IMG/VR virus record: IMGVR_UViG_3300000595_000004
Span: 1 to 29,294 of that record
Source: a virus
Strand: one strand, 5' to 3'
Length of the DNA: 29,294 nt
Below the pieces are notes generated by a model. The model saw only the letters and a list, made by a program, of their open reading frames with translations, ran no database searches and was not told the origin of the DNA. Of the stretch, positions 6,915 through 14,532 are shown in pieces; the first letter of the stretch is position 1; every line of letters begins with the position of its first letter. The position numbers were made by a program, and so were the translations under genes.

Positions 6915-7422
6915 TTTTATATGATTTTAAAGAGCGTATCCGACTTATTATAGCTAATGACACATTATATTCAGCAGCTATATTTGTAACTGTTTCTTTA
7001 GATTTTCTAATATCAAGTATTTGTTGGGGTGAAAATTTAGCCATTTTATTATAACTACCTATGGAATTATTTAACCCTAAATCACGGGCATGTTTAAGGT
7101 TTTCGGCGGCGGTACACCATTCCAAATTCCAATCGTTATTATTATCCTTATCGCCGTCAATATGATTGACCTGCGGCTTATTTTCAGGGTTAGGAATGAA
7201 GTATAAAGCAACTAATCTATGTAAGCTAAATCTTTTAACATTCCCATCGACCGATACATCTATGTAATTATAGCCATTCGGTGTTCGCCAAACATTTAAA
7301 TATCTTTCAGGATGTGTTTTTGTTTGATTTCCAAAAGCGGTAATAATTTCTTCTGCTTTAATTCTGCCAAAATTAGAGACAAAATACCCTTCAAAATTTT
7401 CTATCTGTTTCCAAATTTCCAT
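6904..7422 (-). CDS. HNH homing endonuclease with NUMOD4-type N-terminus
   Basis: The first part, EIWKQIENFEGYFVSNFGRI, is the NUMOD4 DNA-binding element. It is followed by a beta region (YNYIDVSVDG) and the HNH core LHRLVALYFIPNP, QVNHIDGDKDNN and NLEWCTAAENLKHA. The C-terminus (FSPQQILDIRKSKETVTNIA, AEYNVSLAIISRIRS) is a helix-turn-helix. This is the layout of free-standing phage HNH endonucleases of the SPO1/I-HmuI type. Such genes spread by cutting an allele that lacks them, usually close to their own position, so the adjoining methyltransferase region is the likely target. The 172-residue length is typical and the gene looks intact. Confidence 0.9.
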   Translation of the reverse strand: MEIWKQIENFEGYFVSNFGRIKAEEIITAFGNQTKTHPERYLNVWRTPNGYNYIDVSVDGNVKRFSLHRLVALYFIPNPENKPQVNHIDGDKDNNNDWNLEWCTAAENLKHARDLGLNNSIGSYNKMAKFSPQQILDIRKSKETVTNIAAEYNVSLAIISRIRSLKSYKNVI

Positions 7423-7423
7423 T

Positions 7424-7675
7424 TCATTCAGGATTTTTTATATTATCCCCTAAATGCCCCTCAAAATCGTTTTTAAAGGCTGTTAAAGCGCCGTCAACCT
7501 TAGTTTTTTCTTCGGGTGAAAGGAATGTTCGTTTGTCCCTTTTATTACTCCCCCGACCGTTAAGACGCGCTGTAACGATATTTACATTTTTCAAGTCGGT
7601 ATAGTCCTCTAAAACATTTGAGGTTTTAATGTACCTTTTTATGAACTCTTTTTTTTCCAGTTTTTCTTTTTTCAT
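7424..7675 (-). CDS. Small basic hypothetical protein, 83 residues
   Basis: Highly charged with many Lys residues (MKKEKLEKKEFIKRYIKTSN) and no membrane segment. The middle LNGRGSNKRDKRTFLSPEEK is basic and could contact nucleic acid. The stop is one nt before the start of the HNH endonuclease gene. No family is recognised. Confidence 0.65.
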   Translation of the reverse strand: MKKEKLEKKEFIKRYIKTSNVLEDYTDLKNVNIVTARLNGRGSNKRDKRTFLSPEEKTKVDGALTAFKNDFEGHLGDNIKNPE

Positions 7676-7688
7676 GCTTTGCTTTTTT

Positions 7689-8000
7689 TTAGTTGGTTTT
7701 TAATTTATGTTTTGGGCAATTAATACAGAGGCTTTTTGTGGTATCATTTTGTGCTTGTGTATAATGTAAATCATAATTCCAATCAGGGTTTTTACAATCC
7801 CATTGTCGCCATGTTTGTAAATATTGTGGTTCATCTTCCATGCCGTTGCTATCCTTTATGAACTCACCGAATTTGCATGATATACAAGTTTTTTGATTTG
7901 GATTACTCCAACATTTACAAATAATTTCATGCCGTTTAGCGGTTTGTTTATTAAAGAACTTTTTACCACAATCTGATTGATAAGCCTCAATTTTTTTCAT
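7689..8000 (-). CDS. Cysteine-rich zinc-finger protein, 103 residues
   Basis: I choose the ATG at 8000 (MKKIEAYQSD), which is preceded by AACACTATAAAGTAAAACAC, the leader common in this genome. The longer ORF from 8069 would overlap the upstream gene. The start resembles a C2H2 finger: CGKKFFNKQTAKRHEIIC. Further cysteines follow in CISCKFGEF, QWDCKNPDW and LCINCPKHK, so two or more zinc sites are likely. Single zinc-finger proteins in phages often bind DNA or host proteins, and the role here is unknown. Confidence 0.68.
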   Translation of the reverse strand: MKKIEAYQSDCGKKFFNKQTAKRHEIICKCWSNPNQKTCISCKFGEFIKDSNGMEDEPQYLQTWRQWDCKNPDWNYDLHYTQAQNDTTKSLCINCPKHKLKTN

Positions 8001-8028
8001 GTGTTTTACTTTATAGTGTTTACTTTTT

Positions 8029-8238
8029 TTAATAAAGTTTAAATTCCTTGTATTTTTCGCGGAATGCAATTGAACCGCCGTCTTTATATTCGGTTACTAA
8101 TTTCCAAACTTCATCGAGTATAGTATCTCGTTCGTCTCCTTTAAATTCATAAAGGTCATCACCATATTTAAGAGTTTCATAACTCCAACCTTTTTCAGCG
8201 GCCTTACTTGCCAACCAAACTAAATCTTCTTTTTCCAT
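8029..8238 (-). CDS. Small acidic hypothetical protein, 69 residues
   Basis: A soluble protein: MEKEDLVWLASKAAEKGWSY, then YGDDLYEFKGDERDTILDEV and a C-terminal helix. No domain is recognised. The leader AACACTATAAATTAAAAAAC before its ATG overlaps the end of the 58-residue gene upstream. Confidence 0.66.
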   Translation of the reverse strand: MEKEDLVWLASKAAEKGWSYETLKYGDDLYEFKGDERDTILDEVWKLVTEYKDGGSIAFREKYKEFKLY

Positions 8239-8246
8239 TTTGTTTT

Positions 8247-8423
8247 TTAATTTATAGTGTTTTGAAGTTCTTTTAAATCGGCAATAAAATCACAATAAGA
8301 AGTTACTTTACCGACAAGATATTTTACATCTGACACGGGATGAAGCACTATACTTTCTTCAATTCGATATATTTTATCCTCATATTTTTCAATTAGTTTA
8401 GTTATTGTTTCTTTAGTGGTCAT
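8247..8423 (-). CDS. Small hypothetical protein, 58 residues
   Basis: An ATG at 8423 opens MTTKETITKLIEKYEDKIYR, followed by SIVLHPVSDVKYLVGKVTS and FIADLKELQNTIN, stopping 8 nt before the next ATG. It fills an otherwise empty gap between two clear genes, has a coiled-coil-like helical pattern, and follows the gene at 8617-8432 by 8 nt. The tight fit supports translation. No function is known. Confidence 0.62.
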   Translation of the reverse strand: MTTKETITKLIEKYEDKIYRIEESIVLHPVSDVKYLVGKVTSYCDFIADLKELQNTIN

Positions 8424-8431
8424 GGCGGGGG

Positions 8432-8617
8432 CTATTTATGCGTTGATAAAATTTTATCCATTTTCCATTTCAGTATGCGTTGACATACTGATACGTATTG
8501 CCAAAACTCACTCCCATTTAATGTTTTAAGTTTCGCAAATGATTTGGCATATATACGCTCAATTTCTGAAACGGTTATTTTGCATGGTGTTTCGGTGGTG
8601 TGTGTTTCTGTTTTCAT
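8432..8617 (-). CDS. Small hypothetical protein, 61 residues
   Basis: Starts MKTETHTTETPCKITVSEIE and continues with a helix YAKSFAKLKTLNGSEFWQYV, ending in Lys-rich sequence. The leader AAACACAGCTAAAAATG is of the common kind. Lies 2 nt after the zinc-binding gene at 8979-8620. No family is recognised. Confidence 0.65.
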   Translation of the reverse strand: MKTETHTTETPCKITVSEIERIYAKSFAKLKTLNGSEFWQYVSVCQRILKWKMDKILSTHK

Positions 8618-8619
8618 TT

Positions 8620-8979
8620 TTAGCTGTGTTTAATGTGAGTACTGCAATATCTATCGCAACGAAGGCATAGTTTAAATGACCTTCCTGCCATTTGGTCAAA
8701 TGAGTCCATAATTTCAGCATCGCAACAGTTTGATAACTCCCTAACTGAATTAACAGCCATTTCAATATCTTTTTTATGTTGTTTTTGTAAGTCTGAAATT
8801 ATATTAGATGCACTTGGCCCCGAATCGAAATTCATACTCATGCAATCGATAGATATTTCTAAAGAACGTGCGATTGCATCTTGTTTTTCAATAGGTAACG
8901 TATCGAATAGTTCAGCTATACCCTCTTCATAAAATGCCTCTGATATAGCTTCTTTTATATATTGTGTTTTAGCGTCCAT
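8620..8979 (-). CDS. Hypothetical protein with C-terminal zinc site, 119 residues
   Basis: The N-terminal part is helical and acidic (YIKEAISEAFYEEGIAELF, QDAIARSLEISIDCMSM). The C-terminus has CCDAEI followed by LCLRCDRYC, a spacing that suits one zinc ribbon. The leader TTAAAACACTTTTAAAAAT precedes the ATG. Probably a soluble accessory protein; no enzyme motif is visible. Confidence 0.66.
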   Translation of the reverse strand: MDAKTQYIKEAISEAFYEEGIAELFDTLPIEKQDAIARSLEISIDCMSMNFDSGPSASNIISDLQKQHKKDIEMAVNSVRELSNCCDAEIMDSFDQMAGRSFKLCLRCDRYCSTHIKHS

Positions 8980-8994
8980 ATTTTTAAAAGTGTT

Positions 8995-9201
8995 TTAAAC
9001 GTATATTGGTTGGCAGTCTATTTTAACAGACACATTATCGTTTGAATAATCGTCACAATCAATAACAATCATAGGCTTTGTTATCCACTGCTCGGACATC
9101 ATACCTATATATGAGCCTTGTGGGTGATATATCGCTCTACCTATCTCAAGTTTGCCGCCATTTTCTAAAAATTCGGCTACAGTTACAAATATCTTTTTCA
9201 T
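8995..9201 (-). CDS. Small hypothetical protein, 68 residues
   Basis: Starts MKKIFVTVAEFLENGGKLEI, then YHPQGSYIGMMSEQW and a beta-rich end (MIVIDCDDYSNDNVSVKIDC). Likely a small beta-barrel-like soluble protein. The leader AAAAAACACTAAAACATG fits the common pattern. No family is recognised. Confidence 0.64.
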   Translation of the reverse strand: MKKIFVTVAEFLENGGKLEIGRAIYHPQGSYIGMMSEQWITKPMIVIDCDDYSNDNVSVKIDCQPIYV

Positions 9202-9214
9202 GTTTTAGTGTTTT

Positions 9215-9445
9215 TTAAATAGCGTGTACATTAACTCTTTTTGGTTTCCTGCGTTCTGACATTTGGTCGGAGTAAAATTCCGCACAGTCATTATAAAGTT
9301 CATGCGTCATTAAATCCTCGCTTAGTTCTTCGCCGGAATGAACATCAACTATTTTAACTACGTCAACGTCTCCGTTTGTCATATCGAATTGGATGCAGAT
9401 TTCGGTTTCTAATTCCTCAATTTCAATGGTGGTTGTGTATTTCAT
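9215..9445 (-). CDS. Small acidic hypothetical protein, 76 residues
   Basis: I choose the ATG at 9445 (MKYTTTIEIEELETEI) because the longer ORF begins with a TTG inside the promoter at 9470-9501, upstream of the expected transcription start. The first half is beta-rich and the second half has an acidic helix ending SDQMSERRKPKRVNV. The leader ACTTTAAAACACACACGAAAG fits the common pattern. It is the first gene after that promoter. No function is recognised. Confidence 0.64.
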   Translation of the reverse strand: MKYTTTIEIEELETEICIQFDMTNGDVDVVKIVDVHSGEELSEDLMTHELYNDCAEFYSDQMSERRKPKRVNVHAI

Positions 9446-9469
9446 CTTTCGTGTGTGTTTTAAAGTTAT

Positions 9470-9501
9470 CAAATGTATTATTTAAATTAATACAATGCAA
9501 G
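9470..9501 (-). promoter_or_regulatory. Repeated promoter, divergent copy
   Basis: The minus strand has CTTG (9501-9498), 20 nt, then TACATTTG (9477-9470). The spacer GTATTAATTTAAATAA differs from the other four copies in the middle but keeps GTATTAA at the far end. It drives the gene at 9445 and those after it. Confidence 0.65.
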
Positions 9502-9520
9502 TGTTTTAGCAAATTTATTT

Positions 9521-9748
9521 TTATGGGTCTTTATGATTTAAAATTGCAGGTAACATTTCATCGGGGAGTCCCTGGATTTGCTTACATATAAAAGCCGAAC
9601 CGTATTTTCTAACGTTAGTTAAAATATCCATTAGTTGTTGTTTTTCGACTTCATCCCAATTATATTTTTTTGTTAATTCTAATATGTGTTTTTGCGCTTC
9701 CGGTGGCGTATATCTGAATTGAAAGTCTTTAGGAATGATTATTTTCAT
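9521..9748 (-). CDS. Small hypothetical protein, 75 residues
   Basis: Starts MKIIIPKDFQFRYTPPEAQK, followed by helices (HILELTKKYNWDEVEKQQLM, DILTNVRKYGSAFICKQI). It lies 2 nt after the stop of the cytosine methyltransferase gene and before the divergent promoter copy, so it closes the methyltransferase unit. The leader TTTAAACACTTGTAAAAATG lies inside the methyltransferase end. No function is recognised. Confidence 0.65.
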   Translation of the reverse strand: MKIIIPKDFQFRYTPPEAQKHILELTKKYNWDEVEKQQLMDILTNVRKYGSAFICKQIQGLPDEMLPAILNHKDP

Positions 9749-9750
9749 TT

Positions 9751-10611
9751 TTACAAGTGTTTAAATATGTGTTTTATAGAACCGATAGTCCAACCATCTC
9801 CTAATAATGAAGCAGCATCGTTTCTGCTTAAAATATTCGTCCAACCGTCAGGAACATTCTGCAATCGTTCCATTTCTAATTGGCTCATATATCTAATTCC
9901 TTTTTTCCAATCGAGTGAGGCATCTTCAAATATGTAAGTAGTAAAGCCTTTTTGATGGCGTTTAAACATGCGCTCTTGACTTTTAATTGAATTTGGCCTA
10001 CTCCATCCCTCCATTATGCAAGTTGACTTTAAACGGTCTGTATAACCATGTTCCAAAATGTCCTGTAGTTTTATTCTTAAATCTTTTGGCTGACTTATAC
10101 CGCACATGTTATCATTGAAAAAACCGCCTTTAATCAACCCAATATCAGTCCAATATAATCTATCTCGTTGCTGTGCCGAAACTAACCTGCTATCAATATT
10201 AATCGGCAATACGTTCATATATTTTGATATTACCCAATAATCAGCATCGGTCATAATTACGTTTTCAAGCAAAAATTTCATGTTTGGATTGATGGCTTTC
10301 AATTCATTGTATAGCCTTAAATAATGAAAAAATAGAATACTTTTTTCACCAGCTAAACCCAATCTGTCTTTATTTGCGCGGCTTAAATCTTGACATGGTG
10401 AACCGCCTACATATAAATCAATATGGCCAATATCTTCGCCTTTTATTAATTTAATATCCCCTAATTGAATTGTATTTGGGAACTTGTGCTGCGTTAATTG
10501 TATAGCCTTTGGTTTTATTTCACTTGCATAGTAAACATCGGGTATAATTCCCAATTCCATTAATGCGATTTGAGCGCATGACATCCCGTCGAATCCACTA
10601 AATACTCTCAT
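9751..10611 (-). CDS. DNA C5-cytosine methyltransferase
   Basis: The enzyme methylates cytosine at carbon 5 using S-adenosylmethionine. Motif I is FSGFDGM (residues 4-10), motif IV GGSPCQDLS with catalytic Cys73 (69-77), motif VI LLENV (114-118), motif VIII SAQQRDRLYW (145-154), motif IX RYMSQLEMERLQNVPDGW (240-257) and motif X GDGWTIGSI. The target-recognition part is short and the total of 286 residues is compact, resembling DNMT3-like phage enzymes. Its start overlaps the upstream stop by 4 nt. No restriction partner is near, so self-protection or regulation is more likely than a full restriction system. Target unknown. Confidence 0.93.
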   Translation of the reverse strand: MRVFSGFDGMSCAQIALMELGIIPDVYYASEIKPKAIQLTQHKFPNTIQLGDIKLIKGEDIGHIDLYVGGSPCQDLSRANKDRLGLAGEKSILFFHYLRLYNELKAINPNMKFLLENVIMTDADYWVISKYMNVLPINIDSRLVSAQQRDRLYWTDIGLIKGGFFNDNMCGISQPKDLRIKLQDILEHGYTDRLKSTCIMEGWSRPNSIKSQERMFKRHQKGFTTYIFEDASLDWKKGIRYMSQLEMERLQNVPDGWTNILSRNDAASLLGDGWTIGSIKHIFKHL

Positions 10612-10853
10612 GAAATCTTATAGAAATAATCAAATGAAGATAACATTGTTATTGCAACTGTATCTATTCCGAATAAATTAATGTTTGTTATAGGGTCAAT
10701 TAAATTTTCAATTCCTTTAACCTTAATTTTATCAGATTCAATGTGGGTAATCTCAACTTTTACCCATTCATTAAACATTGAACCGCCCTTACGCATGGCT
10801 TTTACATTATGTAATAAAATTTGCCCTACTTCTATTTTCTGTGTAGATTTCAT
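10608..10853 (-). CDS. Small hypothetical protein before the cytosine methyltransferase, 81 residues
   Basis: Beta-rich protein: MKSTQKIEVGQILLHNVKAM, then FNEWVKVEITHIESDKIKVK. The pattern could be a small SH3- or PUA-like barrel. It is coupled to the methyltransferase by a 4-nt overlap and is the first gene after promoter copy 2, with leader ACACTTTAAGAAACACATATT. A role with the methyltransferase is possible but unproven. Confidence 0.66.
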   Translation of the reverse strand: MKSTQKIEVGQILLHNVKAMRKGGSMFNEWVKVEITHIESDKIKVKGIENLIDPITNINLFGIDTVAITMLSSFDYFYKIS

Positions 10854-10877
10854 AATATGTGTTTCTTAAAGTGTCGC

Positions 10878-10908
10878 CAAATGTATATTTTATTTTTAAT
10901 ACTACAAA
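10878..10908 (-). promoter_or_regulatory. Repeated promoter, copy 2
   Basis: The minus strand has TTTG (10908-10905), 19 nt, then TACATTTG (10885-10878). The core 10878-10902 is identical to copies 1, 3 and 4. It lies just after a strong terminator and drives the methyltransferase unit. Confidence 0.82.
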
Positions 10909-10932
10909 ATAAAAGTGAAAATAAATTGAAAT

Positions 10933-10963
10933 AAAAAACCCCGCCTTGTTACAGTACGGGGTT
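10933..10963 (-). terminator. Rho-independent terminator before the methyltransferase unit
   Basis: On the minus strand AACCCCG, a 13-nt loop and CGGGGTT are followed by TTTTT. It ends transcription from the replication and small-gene unit that finishes at 11054. Confidence 0.85.
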
Positions 10964-11053
10964 CAAATTTTGAGTTATCGACCTGCTTCGTCTACTTTTT
11001 ACGTCTCTACAACGCTTGTCTGCTTTTCATTGCCACTATGGCGGTTTATATTT

Positions 11054-11371
11054 TTACGCTACTTTTCTATGTTTTGCCCTTTGCTTTATGGTAGGAGTTT
11101 TTATTTTAGCCTCGTATTCCAAAAGCATTTTTAGGACTAATTTCACGTCCGGTTTTTTATATGAGAATGCCATAAATGAAACGTTTCCATCTGAATAAAT
11201 TTTATAGCGGTTCAAATATGCCCACTTATTTAGATAGATTGTCCCGGTTGGTAAGCGTATTTCAAGTGTTAGTGAATGGTGGTCAAAATAAGAAGTCAGC
11301 AAAGCCGTAAGATTATAATTCAATATTACCTTACCACCTATAGAACGAAGTGATAGTAAAACGATCTTCAC
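11054..11371 (-). CDS. Hypothetical protein, 105 residues
   Basis: The reading frame opens at a GTG at 11371; stops lie just upstream in this frame. An overlapping short ORF starts at an ATG nearby (MKIMQGREDRFTITSFYRW), so the true start, or a frameshift, is uncertain. The body is beta-rich (HHSLTLEIRLPTGTIYLNKW, RYKIYSDGNVSFMAFSYKK) and ends with a basic helix. A TACCTTTG box at 11396-11403 with a weak -33 (TTTA) could be a promoter. The last gene before the terminator at 10933. Confidence 0.6.
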   Translation of the reverse strand: MKIVLLSLRSIGGKVILNYNLTALLTSYFDHHSLTLEIRLPTGTIYLNKWAYLNRYKIYSDGNVSFMAFSYKKPDVKLVLKMLLEYEAKIKTPTIKQRAKHRKVA

Positions 11372-11427
11372 GGCCTTGCATAATTTTCATTAGGCCAAAG
11401 GTAGCAAATATTAAACCATTTTTAAAA

Positions 11428-11757
11428 TCACGGCTTTTGTAAAAGTCTATCTGCCTCTGATGATAAAAAAGCAGACGCTATAATTGCTTTTTCAATTTCT
11501 GATTTTATTAATATTTTATCTTTATAATGTCTATCCCATCCTATAGGCCATGTATAAACATGTGGTTGTAAGCAAAATAATGCAGCTTGAACCAATTCGC
11601 CATTTTCATAGAATTTAGCATCAAGTTCAATACTAAACCCATGTTCAACAACTTGCTCATATCTTTCAAGCCCTGATAATTTAGCGCCATCGCTAACAGA
11701 CATTATAACCTCAATTCCTATTGTGGCTATTTTTTTTAATTTTTGTTCAATTTTCAT
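11428..11757 (-). CDS. Phage accessory protein, paralogue of the gene at 25630, 109 residues
   Basis: The core GLERYEQVVEHGFSIELDA, then NGELVQAALFC, WPIGWDR, KILIKSEIEKAII and ASAFLSSEADRL matches a small family spread through many phages (ER.EQ...HG, GEL..AA, W, AAE.DR). The gene at 25630-25935 has the same order. No biochemical role is known to me. The leader TAAAACACATGAATTATG precedes the start. Part of the accessory run after the HAD phosphatase. Confidence 0.72.
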   Translation of the reverse strand: MKIEQKLKKIATIGIEVIMSVSDGAKLSGLERYEQVVEHGFSIELDAKFYENGELVQAALFCLQPHVYTWPIGWDRHYKDKILIKSEIEKAIIASAFLSSEADRLLQKP

Positions 11758-11791
11758 AATTCATGTGTTTTAATTCAGTGAGCCTTAATTT

Positions 11792-12268
11792 TTAAACTTT
11801 TTTTATAACTGCTTTTACTTTATGAACTGGATTAATTGGGAATAGCATATCTTCAATTCTAAACCAATCAGCAAATACCCTTTGGCTTAATTCTAAATCA
11901 TATGTTAATGGACACCCTAAGGCATCATCCCCAATATACATATGAGCGTAACATTTAGGAGATGAAGTCCATGTATCTTGTTCAGGATTACGCTGTATGC
12001 CAAATAATGGTATTTCACGTTCTTTAAACCAGTTCACAGCTTCATCTAAATAATTACGAATATCACAATGTATATCAGGGTCATTTGAAATTGGCATTTC
12101 TGTATGATTGCTTCTCATTGTAGACAATATTATTCTTGCACCGGCATCAACCAATCTTTTTAAAGTCAAAACACAGTTATCAATCTCAATACCTATTTCA
12201 GGAAATTCATGCGTTACAACAGTTCCATCAAAATCTAAAGCAATAATTAAATGTTCAAGTTTTTTCAT
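11792..12268 (-). CDS. HAD-superfamily phosphatase, 158 residues
   Basis: Motif I is ALDFDGTVVTHEFP (residues 10-23) with the two catalytic Asp. Motif II is ILSTMRSN (Ser/Thr at the strand end), a Lys near FKEREIPLFG may serve motif III, and motif IV is YIGDDALGCP. No cap domain is visible. Phages of several groups carry such short HAD proteins, thought to act on phosphate groups such as nucleotides or DNA 3' ends, but the substrate here is unknown. The leader AAACACTTTAAAATAAATAA precedes the start. Confidence 0.85.
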   Translation of the reverse strand: MKKLEHLIIALDFDGTVVTHEFPEIGIEIDNCVLTLKRLVDAGARIILSTMRSNHTEMPISNDPDIHCDIRNYLDEAVNWFKEREIPLFGIQRNPEQDTWTSSPKCYAHMYIGDDALGCPLTYDLELSQRVFADWFRIEDMLFPINPVHKVKAVIKKV

Positions 12269-12300
12269 TTTTGTTTTTATTTATTTTAAAGTGTTTAAAA

Positions 12301-12519
12301 TTAGTCTTTTATGGTTTTTACTTCCCAATAAATACGACACATATCTTCAAAACTATCTGTTTTACAATCGGGGCAATGACAATTCCAGTCGTAATCCCAT
12401 GCCATAAATGTGCCTTTATTTGTTTTACAAATATGGTGGTCAAAATGTCCACTTTCTTTTAAGCATCCGGTTTCATCTTTAAAATCATCCCTGCTGAAAA
12501 TTATACTGCATTTTCCCAT
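12301..12519 (-). CDS. Small Cys/His-rich protein, 72 residues
   Basis: Contains GHFDHHICKTNKGTFMAWDY and CHCPDCKTDSFEDMC, so one zinc site is likely (two His plus CxC..C). Starts MGKCSIIFSRDDFKD after the leader AACACTAAAACACAATG. Follows the small gene at 12776-12579 and precedes the HAD phosphatase. No family is recognised. Confidence 0.65.
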   Translation of the reverse strand: MGKCSIIFSRDDFKDETGCLKESGHFDHHICKTNKGTFMAWDYDWNCHCPDCKTDSFEDMCRIYWEVKTIKD

Positions 12520-12578
12520 TGTGTTTTAGTGTTGTTTATTTATTCAGTTTCAAAATAAGTCTGTTAAAAGTTGTTTAT

Positions 12579-12776
12579 TCACATTGGTATTGATTTTTCA
12601 AATTCATCAAGTCCTACCTTTGGCGGCGTATAACCTGTTAACCTAAGCATAAATTTTCCGTACTTGGTTTCAATAAAAGTAGCGGTCGTATGATAATAAA
12701 CAACCCGTTTTGGGTCACCGCCATTGGCATCAATCATTTTATCAATGGCTTCGTGTAGCTTCTCTCTATTTGTCAT
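12579..12776 (-). CDS. Small hypothetical protein, 65 residues
   Basis: Starts MTNREKLHEAIDKMIDANGG, then beta-rich VVYYHTTATFIETKYGKFML. Lies 10 nt after the 263-residue replication-region gene. No family or motif is recognised. Confidence 0.64.
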   Translation of the reverse strand: MTNREKLHEAIDKMIDANGGDPKRVVYYHTTATFIETKYGKFMLRLTGYTPPKVGLDEFEKSIPM

Positions 12777-12786
12777 CTCTAAATAT

Positions 12787-13578
12787 TTAATTATTAGTGT
12801 CGAATAAGTCTGTTATTTCCATATCAATTTCAGCAAATTCTTTGAACAAATGATTTAATGCACACCTTTTGGCCTCTGAAACAACCCTTAAATTTTTAGG
12901 CTGTTCGATTATCTCATTCAGGATCAACTTAAATTCATTTGCTTTAATCATGTTTCCCACGTGCTGTAATGGGTTAAATTCGTTTTTTAGGTTGATTAAT
13001 GCCATTCTCATAAAATCTTCTTTTTGCTCAACTGTGAAGTTTATTTTCCCTTTTTTGTCGAGGTAATTATAAACCGCATTACCGAAATCACTAAACGTTC
13101 CTTTCTCTTTGAATATCTCAAAGGCGTTAATCAGGTTTTCGAAATATAGCTTTTCCTTTTCTTCATCGGTGGGTTCTTTTACTTCTGTTTGTTCTTTTTG
13201 CAAGCGTTCCTGATTTTCCCGCCGTTCGTTTGAAATTGAATAAGCGTTAATCCAATTGTAAACATCTTTGGGAGATAAGCCCACAACGTTGCCATATTTG
13301 CCGTGTACGCCATTATCTATTGCAATTGCGAGTTCATCTACAGTCAACAATGGAAAATGCCTCTTAACGTCTGCAATTACGTTTAACTTAATTAAATCCC
13401 GGTCGCTATCTTCTGTTTTCAATCCCAAGTAAAAAATAGCCTTATCAACCGCCGCCGAAATAGCCCCGCCAATCTCATGCGGTAAAGCCTGATTTATTTT
13501 TGTTGCTTGCAATGCCTGTTTAACTAAATTGTTTTCAGATTGTAAATCGGGGTTTATTTTACTTAATTCCGTTTCCAT
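12787..13578 (-). CDS. Replication-region protein, 263 residues
   Basis: No Walker motif or nuclease motif is visible, so it is not a helicase or a classical DnaC-type loader. It is helical, with a charged middle (NERRENQERLQKEQTEVKEP), IGGAISAAVDKAIFYLGLK near the N-terminus, and YGNVVGLSPKDVYNWINAYS. The start overlaps the replication initiator gene by 20 nt, so the two are coupled and may act in the same step, for example as an accessory or loading factor. Function is inferred from position only. Confidence 0.72.
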   Translation of the reverse strand: METELSKINPDLQSENNLVKQALQATKINQALPHEIGGAISAAVDKAIFYLGLKTEDSDRDLIKLNVIADVKRHFPLLTVDELAIAIDNGVHGKYGNVVGLSPKDVYNWINAYSISNERRENQERLQKEQTEVKEPTDEEKEKLYFENLINAFEIFKEKGTFSDFGNAVYNYLDKKGKINFTVEQKEDFMRMALINLKNEFNPLQHVGNMIKANEFKLILNEIIEQPKNLRVVSEAKRCALNHLFKEFAEIDMEITDLFDTNN

Positions 13579-14101
13579 ACATTTTATCCATAAAGTTATT
13601 GTGACTGTTAATTGCGGCCTCGGCTTTTGATTTTGGTTTTACCGCCTCTTTTTCAGCTGTGTTAATTACCCAATTATTTGCGGTCGCTTGCCAATCTACC
13701 ATTTTAGTTTTGCCGACTACCCACCCATTACCCTCGTAATGATTGTAAAACTTTTGGGCTAAAACCTTATCCTTTATTATGAGCGCTATTTCGGATAACA
13801 ACGGCTTTACAAATCGTTTTCGCCTATCCTTTAGTTCCTGTTCATCAAACGGTAACTTTCCAACGTCATTTAAGGCGATTAGAGACAGTTTTGTTTTTTC
13901 GGGCATACATATATACAAATTCTTTAATCCTTTAAATGCGGTCTTTATTTCAGCCTCTGTCAAAGGATTTAAAGCCTTTTGTATTGCTTCACGGTCAATT
14001 GTGAAATATCCCTCTTTATCCCTGTTTTCTGAAATGTAGATGTAGAGCAATTTTGAATGCGCATCTAATTTTTTAAAGTGTGTGTTTTGCCAACGGTTCA
14101 T
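13559..14101 (-). CDS. Phage replication initiation protein (replisome-organiser type)
   Basis: The N-terminus (MNRWQNTHFKKLDAHSKLLY, then DREAIQKALNPLTEAEIKTA) looks like a winged-helix region. Residues 117-144 carry KFYNHYEGNGWVVGKTKM and VDWQATANNWV, a signature found in many phage replication proteins. The C-terminus is flexible and basic. Such proteins bind the origin and recruit the host replicative helicase. It overlaps both neighbours, by 4 nt upstream and 20 nt downstream, forming a three-gene replication unit. The nearby 451-bp non-coding region is a candidate site of action. Confidence 0.8.
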   Translation of the reverse strand: MNRWQNTHFKKLDAHSKLLYIYISENRDKEGYFTIDREAIQKALNPLTEAEIKTAFKGLKNLYICMPEKTKLSLIALNDVGKLPFDEQELKDRRKRFVKPLLSEIALIIKDKVLAQKFYNHYEGNGWVVGKTKMVDWQATANNWVINTAEKEAVKPKSKAEAAINSHNNFMDKMYGNGIK

Positions 14102-14532
14102 ATATTATCAGCTTGAATTTTTTTTAATTCAGGCAATAAAATATTATAAAAATCATTGCCATTATTTTCTTTGATGAAATTTGAAAGTAAATCCCGTTCC
14201 TTTTGCAACCTTGCTAATTCTTTTTTTTGACGTTCGCATATATCATCTCTCTTTTCGCTATTAAGCGCGATTCTCAATTCAGTCCTTTTATTTTTATTTG
14301 CAGCTATTTTTAATCCAAATTCTAAATATCTTTTTGAACCAACATGTAAAGATTGCTCTGCGACTAATTCAGAATATTCTTTTTCATATAAATTTATTCC
14401 ATCTTGCAATAATTCTTTATTCATAAGTTTAAAATATGGCATTATAACTTTTACAATTTCATCTACCTCATATAACCTATAGTGTGAAATCTCTTTTGCC
14501 AATTCAAATGCAAATTTTTCTTTAATGTTCAT
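14098..14532 (-). CDS. Helical hypothetical protein at the head of the replication unit, 144 residues
   Basis: The N-terminal part (FELAKEISHYRLYEVDEIVK) is followed by a long charged helix (KRDDICERQKKELARLQKER, DLLSNFIKENNG), likely a coiled coil. The stop overlaps the initiator start by 4 nt. The leader TTAAATAAAAACATG lies at the edge of the 451-bp non-coding region, from which a promoter at 14836-14866 would give a leader of about 300 nt. Function unknown; a replication accessory role is suggested by position. Confidence 0.68.
   Translation of the reverse strand: MNIKEKFAFELAKEISHYRLYEVDEIVKVIMPYFKLMNKELLQDGINLYEKEYSELVAEQSLHVGSKRYLEFGLKIAANKNKRTELRIALNSEKRDDICERQKKELARLQKERDLLSNFIKENNGNDFYNILLPELKKIQADNI

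Noticed and set aside
10946-11198. Two plus-strand ORFs opposite the 105-residue gene
   Set aside because: They overlap a terminator and the minus-strand gene and have composition typical of antisense frames.
12108-12407. Plus-strand ORF of 99 codons
   Set aside because: It is the shadow of the HAD phosphatase and its neighbour, whose minus-strand frames carry clear motifs.
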